This document shows positions 55,752 through 64,000 of a stretch of 64,000 nt of DNA, in pieces. Under the pieces are notes generated by a model. The model searched no databases and was not told the DNA's origin. It saw nothing but the letters and a program-made list of their open reading frames with translations. The stretch's first letter is position 1; every line of letters starts with the position of its first letter. The translations under genes were made by a program, and so were the position numbers. This DNA comes from Fallopia convolvulus (taxonomy: Eukaryota > Streptophyta > Magnoliopsida > Caryophyllales > Polygonaceae): contig OZ024719.1 of the NCBI GenBank assembly GCA_964016875.1, forward strand, positions 32,970,679-33,034,678, written 5' to 3'.

Positions 55752-57385
55752 TGTTGAAAGGGATATTTAACTTGACAACAAATAAATTTATAGTCAAGAC
55801 CCTACTGAGTGTAGCGAAGTAAGGATCGTTCCACGGGAAGCACGATTGTTTGTTTATCAACTACTAAAAACAAATCAAAACAAACAAAGACACCTATGAC
55901 CAACCTCGTTAACAACCTTGTCAGGGTCGTTAACGAACCTGGAAAATCTACGAACACACACTAACGAACTAAACACAGGTTCGGTACCGAGGAAAACGAA
56001 CTCAATAACGAATATTACGAAAGATAACAAAAACTCAATAAGATAAAAGACCTAGGACAAGGGTTACCACAACATAGCCACACATATAATTCTCATAAGA
56101 AGATAAAGATCATGCCTTTAAAAGATAAATTCATCAACTTTCGCTGATTAGCAAGTAAATCAATCAATTCTCATAAATCAATTCACTCAATCACTTGCTT
56201 TGGATCCAAAGCTCGAAACTTTTGTGATCGAACCATATCAACCTTCAAGTTAACAACTTTCTCTTTCGATCGAATTGAGAACTCAGATTACTTCGACTAT
56301 CGTCTAAGCATACGCACAACAAGTAATCTAAAATAGATAAAAGGCATTTAAAACATCAACTCATTCATCAAATATGCATAACTACGCCAGGTTTCAACCT
56401 CGACTCTAGATAAGAAAACTACTCACTACTCATAGTAACAGAACAAATAACTTCAATAAAAGAAAAAATTAAAAAAACAAACTTACTTGAAATTAATAAG
56501 AGAAATATCGTCTTACAATCTTCAGAAGAATTCGAAAATACAGAACAAATCCGATTCGTCTAACGACCCTAACTCTTCTCTGGAACGAACCAATCTCGTA
56601 ATTCTATCCACTCGACTCTCCTAAAACAAATTCGATTCTTCTCTCCAACTCTCCCTCCATTCTCAAAACAAGTGTATTGATAGAGAAACTAAAGATAAAA
56701 ACTTACTCTACTAAAGATAACAAGATAAAAGATATAAGATATAACAACCCTAAAATCAATTAAAACCCTACCGACACGGAGCCATCGTTAACGACCTCCG
56801 CACAGTGTCTGTAGAAATCACAAACTCCACTCGAAAAATCTATCTTTAAGTCTCGTTAATGACCTTCACAAGATCGTTAACGAGCTTGGGATTCAGCTTT
56901 TCTTTGAGTTTTTCTTGACTTAAACTTGGGACTTCACTTCACTCTTCCTATGCAATCTTCTTCTTCAACTTGAAGACTTCCATCCTATACCACAACACTC
57001 TAGTTCAGCTCAAAAGGCGCTCTTTTCCGCTCAAAACCTACAAAAAGACACAAAACGGAGTAGCTTTCACACTTTTCACAAAATATGCAAACTTATCCAA
57101 AAACACACAAAAATAACTCTAAAAACTACTAAAATTAAATTAAACAAACTAAGAAACATACTAAAAACACAAACATCAAAATACCCCATACTTATACATG
57201 TTTGTCCTCAAGCAATCATTATACAATAACCAAGACCAAACAATCATGCTCATCAAGCAAATAGCCATCAACTTAAAAGCAACATCAAAAACATATTAGA
57301 AAATAGCAAATGACTATTAACGTCATCACACATATATAAACACTTAACAGACATAAGCAAATACAATCTAACCTCACAAGGGATA
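55752..57385 (-). mobile_element. Athila-type LTR I with start of internal region
   Basis: The LTR runs from TGTTGAAAGGG (55752) to ACATCA (57178), 1427 bases, parallel to LTR B (AAATAAATTTATAGTCAAGACC near its start, TTTCACAAAATATGCAAAC near its end). 57179-57385 is the adjoining internal 3' region with the CCCCATACTT block. The internal region is cut at 57386 by a CACTA transposon. Palindromes at 55906-55936, 56785-56794 and 56853-56883. Confidence 0.82.
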
Positions 57386-57919
57386 CACTACAAAAAAAAG
57401 CGAATTTAGCGACCATATTTATGGTCGCTTAATGCAAAATTTGGTCGCTAAATGCATTTAGCGACCATATTGTGGTCGCTAAATATGGTCGCTTCCATAC
57501 TTTTCACAAAATCTGCAAACTTATCCGAAAACACACAAAAATAACTCTAACAACTACTAAAATTAAACTAAACAAACTAAGAAGCATACTAAAAACACAA
57601 ACATCAAAATTCACCATACTTAGACTTGCCTGTCCTCAAGCAATCATTATACAATAACCAAGACCAAACAATCATGCTCATCAAGCAAATAGCCATCAAC
57701 TTAAAAGCAACATCAAAAACATAGCAGAAAATAGCAAATGACTATTAGCGTTATCACACATATATAAACACTTAAAAGACATAAGCAAATACAATCCAAC
57801 CTCACAAGGGATATACTACAAAAAAACGCGAATTTAGCGACCATAATTCTGGTCGCTTAATGCAAAATTTGGTCCCTAAATGCATTTAGCGACCATATTG
57901 TGGTCGCTAAATATGGTTG
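57062..57919. repeat. Tandem duplication of an LTR/CACTA junction (period 428)
   Basis: Unit 1 (57062-57490) and unit 2 (57490-57919) each contain the LTR I tail, the internal block and about 105 bases of CACTA end. The CACTA end starts at 57386 (CACTACAAAA) and 57814 (TACTACAAAA), 428 bases apart. The duplication happened after the CACTA insertion, and the second end has lost the first C of CACTA. Confidence 0.85.
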
Positions 57920-58290
57920 CTAAATGGCCGGTCACTAAACAATTGGCGACCATATGGTCGCTAAAAATAGCGACCATATGGTCGTTGAAGTTAGCGACCA
58001 TGGCTGCCTGTTGTCACCACATTAGTGGCGACCAACTTGGCGACCACAACAACCACGTGGTCGCTGTTTTTAGCGACCATATGGTCGCTAATGGTGGCCA
58101 AATGCTGGCAACCATTGGCGACCAGGTGGTCGCTGTTTTTAGCGACCATATGGTCGCTAATGGTGGCCAAAAGCTGGCGACCATTGGCGACCAGGTGGTC
58201 GCTAAAAGCACCAAAAAAACGCATGACCCAAGCCTTTCTCTGGTTCAAAGCGCGCGATCGTGCACCTATAATGTTGTAAATTAGCGACCA
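57836..58290. repeat. CACTA subterminal palindromic repeats
   Basis: At least a dozen copies of TTAGCGACCA or its complement, often paired as the palindrome GCGACCATATGGTCGC (for example near 57947-57962, 57971-57986, 58072-58087 and 58141-58156). Such repeats bind the transposase of CACTA elements. A block of about 68 bases is repeated (58032-58110 and 58110-58200). Open frames across it are only a by-product of the repeats. Confidence 0.85.
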
Positions 58291-58486
58291 CTTGGTCGCA
58301 AATATTTTTGTTTTAAAAAAAATACTTATGAATTAATATAAATAATTAATATTTAATAATTCATTAATTACTAAAAATTCATTAATTTCCATAAATTTCA
58401 ATAATTTACATACATAAATTCATATATTAATTTACATAAATTCAAATAATTTACAATATTCAATACTACAATAAAACTACACTAAT

Positions 58487-59394
58487 CTATCCCGCTTCGT
58501 CGGAGCCGTCCTCGTCGCCGGGACCGGACGGGTGGGACCCACCCTCACCCGGGTTCATTCCTCGGAGTTGGTGCACCCACACCTCGAGGTTGAGCATCCT
58601 ACTCTTGAGGTCATGCACATCTTGCCTAATGCTGACGTTTTCCTGCGATAATTCCGCCACCCGAAGAGCTGGACGATGCGGCGCCGTCAATTGCTCGCCG
58701 TAAAACTCGTGGGCGGCGTTGCCGTGGCCGAAGACGGCACCTCCCGCCCCCCCCCCCTCAAGCGGCCGTAAGAAAGGCATCACACTGGTCCTGAAAGGAC
58801 GGCGGGGTGCCTGTTTCCGCCGACCTCTGGGTGAGGATCTCCTAGATCCGAGCCTAATAACGCAAATAATAAAAATAAAACAACAACAACAACAAATAAA
58901 AAACAACAACAACGATCAACAACAACAACAACAAACAACAACAACAAAAATCAACAACAACAACAACAACAACAACAACAAACAACAACTAAACCATTAT
59001 AACATCAACAACAAATCAACAACAAACAACAACAACATCAAAAATCAACAACAACAACAACAATCAACAACAATAACAACAAACAACAACTAAACCATTT
59101 ACAACAACAACAAATCAACAACAAAAATCAACAACAACAATAACAACTTCTCAATCAAATCAAGAATAACAACAAAAAACAACAACAATAAACAACAACA
59201 ACATCAACAACAACAACAAACAACAACAACATCAACAACAACAACAAACAACAACAACAACAACAACAAAAACAAAAACAAAAACAAAAACAACAACAAC
59301 AAAAACAAAAACAACAACAAAAACAACAACAAAAACAACACTAAACAAGAACAAAAATCAACAACAACAACAACAACAACTTCTCAATCAAATC

Positions 59395-59430
<36 letters not shown>

Positions 59431-60530
59431 ACACACAACAACAACACCAACACCATTCTTTTTCAAATTGAGGAAAATGAGGAAAAATAATTAAAACTTA
59501 CAGCGATTAAGGATGACCGCTCGTCTATAAAATGCCGATCGGTGCCCTGCGTGTGCGTCTCGATGAGAAGCTCGAGAGGCGTGATGCGGCGTTGCCGGTG
59601 TTGCTCTTACGAAATTCATTAAGGCTGTTACGAACTATTAAAAAAAATTAACTTAATTTTAATTTAATCAAATTAAGATAAAATAATTACCAAGCGACGC
59701 ATGGTGTCGAGGTGGGACCTCGAACCACTACTGTGGTTCGCCGGATTGGCATTCGGATTGCCTTCTGGCGGGCACACTTGGCATTGAACGCCTCTGTGGC
59801 CCAATCCGCCGTCTGCCACTTCTCCCAAGTGGCGGATTCGATGAATTCCGGCCTCTTCCCGTCTCGACGGTGCTTCCCGATCAAGTCATCGTATCTCTTC
59901 TTCGCTCTCTTCTCCCACAGCAACCGGACGGACTCGACGTCCATACCCGGCTGGGAGTCATCCCATCTAAAGTACGTCTAATTAAATCCAACAAACAATT
60001 GATTAAAAATATTAATTAATTTGTGCGGAAATTGTAAAAAGAAATACAAAAAAAATAAAATTTACCTTCCAAGAATCAAACCAACGTTGCTTTGACGCGG
60101 CAGAGGCATAGTAGAACTGCGACGCCTTATCGTCGGGTTAACTTTGTATGATCTGTGTCGACCACCGCGACACCATGTTCGACGGCTGCAAGCTACGAGA
60201 TTTCAAAAAACATGTTATAACATATTTAAAAGTAAGAAAAGACTTTAAATAAAAAAATTGTCTTAGAAGAAATTGTACGTACCACCCGCCGACAATATAA
60301 AGATCCCAAACGCGATTGGGATCGAGCCCTCGACTCGATCCCGACGAGGATGCGGGCATAGTGGCCCGTGACTCCTCCGCTTGGGTGCCCACATCCTCTG
60401 TACTAGGATGGCGGGCCCCATCGTCCTCGGACAAATATGGTGTGTCCGTGTGGGTCGCCTTGGACGAGCTCTCCTCGCTCGGTATCCGGGACGAGATCGG
60501 CTCGTCCTGACGAGTACCTCATGCATGTCA
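58487..60530 (-). pseudogene. CACTA transposase-type gene (Transposase_24/Ptta-like), C-terminal exons
   Basis: Exons on the minus strand: 60283-60530 (partial, serine-rich, SGSSRGLDPNRVWDLY), 60066-60185 (ASKQRWFDSWK), 59691-59977 (TYFRWDDSQPG; LLWEKRAKKRYDDLIGKHR; PEFIESATWEKWQTADW), 59502-59600 (TPLELLIETHTQGTDRHFID) and 58487-58853 (RGRRKQAPRRP; a coiled coil; end DEDGSDEAG). Donors GTACGT, GTAAAT, GTAATT and GTAAGT and AG acceptors fit. The domain order matches the plant transposase family PF03004. A TAA in exon 60066-60185 and a one-base shift near 59765 suggest it is dead. Introns are filled with AAC repeats. Confidence 0.75.
58873..59453. repeat. AAC-rich microsatellite in CACTA intron
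   Basis: About 580 bases of almost pure CAA/AAC units with scattered AAAC and ATC variants. It fills the intron between the last two exons of the CACTA gene. Long frames of glutamine, asparagine or threonine across it have no coding meaning. Confidence 0.9.
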
Positions 60531-60542
60531 ACGTAATCCGCC

Positions 60543-60948
60543 GGCCATAATAACACAACTAAAAACAACAACAATAAACAACAACAACAAATCAACAAAA
60601 ACAAACAACAACAACATCAAACAACAACAACATATCAACAACAACAAACTACAACAACATATCAACATCAAACAACAACAACAACAACAATACCAAATCA
60701 ACAACAACAACAACAACAAACAAAACCAACAAATGAACAACAACAATAACAATAACATCAACAACAATCAAATCAACAACAACAATACCCTGAACAACAA
60801 CCAACCACTCTTTCAACAACACAACTACAACATAATCAACAACAACAACACCTTCAAATAACAATAACACCAACTCCTTCAAACAACAACACCAAATCCT
60901 TCAAACAACAACAACAACAACAACAACTCTTTCAACAAATTCAACTAA
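60543..60948. repeat. Second AAC-rich microsatellite
   Basis: Same type of CAA/AAC sequence, upstream of the first recognised exon of the CACTA gene and close to the junction with Sirevirus copy 2. Leucine/valine-rich open frames on the minus strand are repeat artefacts. Confidence 0.9.
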
Positions 60949-61033
60949 ACAATCTCAACAAATCCAATTTCACAAATTTCCCAATCAATCAAATTTTCTC
61001 AATCAATTTCTCAACATTGTCATACCAATCAAT

Positions 61034-64000
61034 TTCCATCGAGATGTTCCCACTTTCAACATTGTCACGTAGAAAGTGACGCCTTATATCTATATGCTTA
61101 GTTCTAGAATGATGCACATGATTTTTGGAAATATTTATGGCACTAGTGTTATCACAAAGTATGGGAACTAGGCCAAAAGACATACCGTAATCCTGGAGTT
61201 GTGACTTAAGCCATAGAACTTGGGAACAACAAGATGCAGCAGCCACATATTCTGCTTCAGCTGTGGAGAGTGCCACTGAGTTTTGCTTTTTAGATCCCCG
61301 TGAAACTAAGCATGACCCTAGGAACTGGGCCATTCCAGATGTGCTCTTTCTATCAACCAGGTGCCCTACAAAGTCCGCATTTGTGTATGCAATGAGATCA
61401 AGGGAACTGTTCCTTGGATACCAGAGGCACAAGTTATCGTTCCCTTTGAGATACCTGAAAATTCTCTTCACCTCTTTCAGGTTTGATTCCATAGGGTTAA
61501 CTTGAAAACGAGCACAAAGACATACGGAGAACATGATATCAGGTCTACTAGCTGTTAAGTAGAGAAGGGACCCGATCATACCTCAATAGTTCCGTTGGTC
61601 CACACTCATACCTGACTCATCCGCATTGAGCCTTGAATTTGGTGAGATGGGAGTGTCAATGGGCTTGGAGTGTTCCATCCCATACTTCACGAGCATTTCC
61701 TTGATGTATTTCTGTTGATGAATGTTTGTTCCCTCCTTGGTTTGGGATAGTTGAAGTCCCAGGAAGAACGTGAGTTCCCCAATGAGACTCATTTCAAACT
61801 CACTTCTCATGAGGTCCTTAAAGTTCTCTACAAGAGTTTTGTTAGTTGCTCCAAAAACAATGTCATCAACATAGACTTGCACGATCAAAATGTCTTTAGA
61901 CTCTTTCTTTAAAAACAAAGTCTTGTCTATGGAACCTTAAAGGTATCCATGGGACAAGAGGAATTGAGCAAACCTGTCATACCAAGCTCGGGGATCTTAT
62001 TTGAGTCCGTAGAGTGCCCTCTCCAGGAAATAGAGATGGTTGGGTTGTTTCTCATCTTCGAATTCTGGGGGTTGAGCCATATATACTTCTTCCTTGAGAT
62101 GTCCATTGAGGAAGGCCGTTTTCACATCCATTTGATAAAGCTTGAATCCCTTGTGAGCAGCATAGGCAATTAGAAGTCTCATGGCCTCGATCCTGGCAAC
62201 TGGTGCGAAGGTCTCATCGTAGTCGATTCCTTCCTCTTGCATGTAGCCTTGTGCCACTAGCCTAGCCTTGTTTCTTGCTACAGCCCCAGTATCATCGAGC
62301 TTGTTCCTAAAGACCCATCGAGTTCCTATGATGTTCTTGTTCTTGGGCCTAGGAACTAGCTTCCAAACTTTGTTCCTCTCGAACTGGTGGAGCTCCTCTT
62401 GCATGGCTTGGATCCAATCTGGGTCCTTCAAAGCTTCTTTGATATTTTTGGGTTCCACCATTGAAACAAACGCGTTAAAAGCACAAAAATTATTGAGAGA
62501 GGAGCGAGTTTGTACACCTTTATCATAAGGGGAGATGATGTTCTCAATGGGGTGGTCCTTCCTTTGTTGAAAGTTTCTTGTATGAGTGGGTTCCCTTGAA
62601 CTTGTGTCATCTTCAGTGGAGGCTTCTTTGTCATGGGAACACTAATCTTCAGCTTCTTCATTAAGTGTTTCTTCAGATATTCCTGGCAAGTTCCCTCTTT
62701 GTTCCCCCTGAATACTTGATTCTGGCAGGGTATTGTCTTGGAGAACAAGAGAGTTGGAGGTGTCTTGTAATTCTTCTGAGGAGGGAACTTCGAGGGAGAT
62801 TTGATCAGTGAGAGTTGGATCTCCGTCGTTGTTCCCTGGTTGTGAGATGTTGCTTGCACTTGGATAGTCTTCATCCCTCTTCCTTGGCTCATCATCATCA
62901 TCATCATCATCGTCTTCTTGTCTTACCAATTTGAACAGAGTTCCCTTCCCTTGGGTCTCTGTTCCCATCTTTACGGATTTCTCGTTGAAGACGACATGGA
63001 TGCTTTCTTCTATCTTCTTGGTTCTTTTGTTGAAAACCCTGTAAGCTTTGCTTTGAGATGAGTATCCCAGGAAGATCCCTTCGTCGCTTCTGGGATCGAA
63101 TTTTCCAAGATTTTCTTTGCCATTGTTACGGACAAAGCATGTGCATCCGAAGGTCCTTAGATGGGAGATGTTTGGTTTTCTCCCCTTGATGAGCTCGTAG
63201 GATGTCTTCTTGATCAAGGGCCTTGTCATGGCTCGGTTCAAGATGTATGTAGCTGTAGAGATGGCTTCAGCCCAGAAATACACAGGAACTCCGCTTTCAA
63301 TCATCATGGTCCTCGCCATGTCCTCCAGGGTTCTGTTATTTCTCTCGACAACTCCATTTTGCTGAGGAGTGCGAGGAGCTGAGAAATTATGGGAGATCCC
63401 ATTTTTGTCACAGAAGTTCAAGAACTCTGAGTTTTAAAACTCAGTTCCATGGTCAGATCTGATGGCTTTCAACTTTAGCCCCAAGCTTACTTCTGTTCTT
63501 TTGATGAAGGGCTCGAATTCTTCAAATGCTTGTGATTTTGCCTTCAAGAAAATAACCCAGATGAATCTTGAAAAATTGTCAATTAAAACATACATGTACC
63601 TTTTTCCACCGTAGCTGGCCGTTCTCAATGGACCACAGAGATCCATGTGAATCAGCTCTAAGGATCTGGTTGTGCTTACCACCTTCTTGGGTTTAAAGGA
63701 GTTCCTGGTTTTTTTTCTCGAACACATGCTTCACACATTTTAACTCCTTCGAGATTGATCCGTGGAAGACCGATGACCAGATCCTGTAGATAGAGCTTCA
63801 TGATTTGATTTACACCTGAATGTCCCAGTCTTCGATGCCAGAATTCCGTGTCATCTTGGGAACTTGCAAGGCACAACTTCATTGTTGGTTCAAAGTCAGT
63901 ATCCACCACATACACATTGTTGTATCTTCTTCCTCTCAGAATTACTTTGTTGGTTTTATTGTTGATGACGAGGCATTCTTGTGAGTCGAGAGTGACGACG
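61034..64000 (-). pseudogene. Sirevirus copy 2 pol fragment
   Basis: Aligns with 10520-13510 of copy 1. From the window edge leftwards: zinc region (FWHRRLGHSGVNQ), integrase (HMDLCGPL; IRSDHGTEF; NGVVERNNRTLEDMA), acidic linker with a run of aspartates, RT (YQMDVKTAFLNG; YVDD near 61860) and RNase H to ISME at about 61034, where homology stops. In-frame stops at 63434, 62642, 61997, 61937 and 61580, and an A-run indel near 63710. The RNase H end, env-like ORF and 3' LTR are absent; the 5' part lies outside the window. Confidence 0.9.

Larger units (their letters stand above)
57386..61033 (-). mobile_element. CACTA (En/Spm-like) transposon, one end present
   Basis: The left end reads CACTACAAAAAAAAGCG, inside internal Athila sequence, followed by dense subterminal repeats with the core GCGACCAT. 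The transposase-type gene runs towards this end on the minus strand, so this is the 3' end. The other end is missing: at about 61033 the sequence changes abruptly to Sirevirus pol. Size here is about 3.6 kb of what was probably a larger element. Confidence 0.82.

Noticed and set aside
57836..58210. Possible CRISPR-like array (regularly repeated palindromes)
   Set aside because: Spacing is irregular, the units are CACTA subterminal repeats, and the DNA is a plant nuclear genome.
57880..58284. Plus- and minus-strand frames with repeated LATIW/MVAN words
   Set aside because: They are translations of the CACTA subterminal repeats; no start, no unique sequence.
60528..60882. Leucine/valine/cysteine-rich frames resembling membrane proteins
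   Set aside because: They are AAC microsatellite read on the minus strand.
1..64000. tRNA, rRNA or small nuclear RNA genes
   Set aside because: I looked for tRNA-like A and B boxes and conserved rRNA strings and found none that I could support; the tRNA-like strings are retrotransposon primer-binding sites.

Overview
The window is nuclear DNA of a flowering plant, most likely a dicot. The evidence is plant-specific repeat families (Athila and Tat/Retand Ty3-gypsy elements, a chromovirus, a Sirevirus-type Ty1-copia element, a CACTA transposon, an L1-type LINE tail), plant-style introns, and a nuclear copy of plastid ycf2. I see no convincing host gene. Nearly everything is nested transposable-element DNA of the kind found in heterochromatin. 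Lineage names are by recognition of protein motifs, not by database search.

Layout. 1-5662: degenerate chromovirus (element A, minus strand). 5663-7244, continuing at 19600-19960: older locus, perhaps a gypsy LTR, split by the next element. 7245-19599: complete but mutated Sirevirus with both LTRs, a TAATT target-site duplication (TSD) and an env-like third ORF. A solo LTR (G1, 16646-18049, TSD CCAAG) lies inside that ORF. 20290-21932: Athila-type fragment E (minus). 21933-37130: Athila element C (plus), of which RNase H and integrase remain. It is split by a solo LTR (D, 22407-35328) and by a ycf2 fragment (35405-36005). D is itself split by a 10.3-kb Athila element (B, 23226-33514, minus, TSD ATAGT) and by an inverted truncated LTR (33730-34900). 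B has gag, protease and an env-like ORF but no reverse transcriptase or integrase.

37056-44002: degraded remnants, including a Tat-type pseudogene (H). 44003-54469: Tat/Retand-type element F with gag-PR-RT-RH-aRH-IN on the plus strand and an intron-containing antisense gene (50584-53729), which carries a second copy of solo LTR G (50849-52258, TSD AGATC). 54670-55640: LINE 3' end. 55752-57385: Athila LTR (I). 57386-61033: 3' half of a CACTA transposon, its end tandemly duplicated. 61034-64000: second Sirevirus copy (minus), running off the window.

The most striking unexplained signal is a composite palindrome in the Athila-related LTRs and coding regions: two 10-bp palindromes of form TCG-NNNN-CGA, usually 21 bp apart. 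The inner four bases differ between subfamilies (TTAA, GTAC, ATAT, GGCC) but stay palindromic. A second signal is strong enrichment of GGAAC/GTTCC words across the whole Sirevirus.
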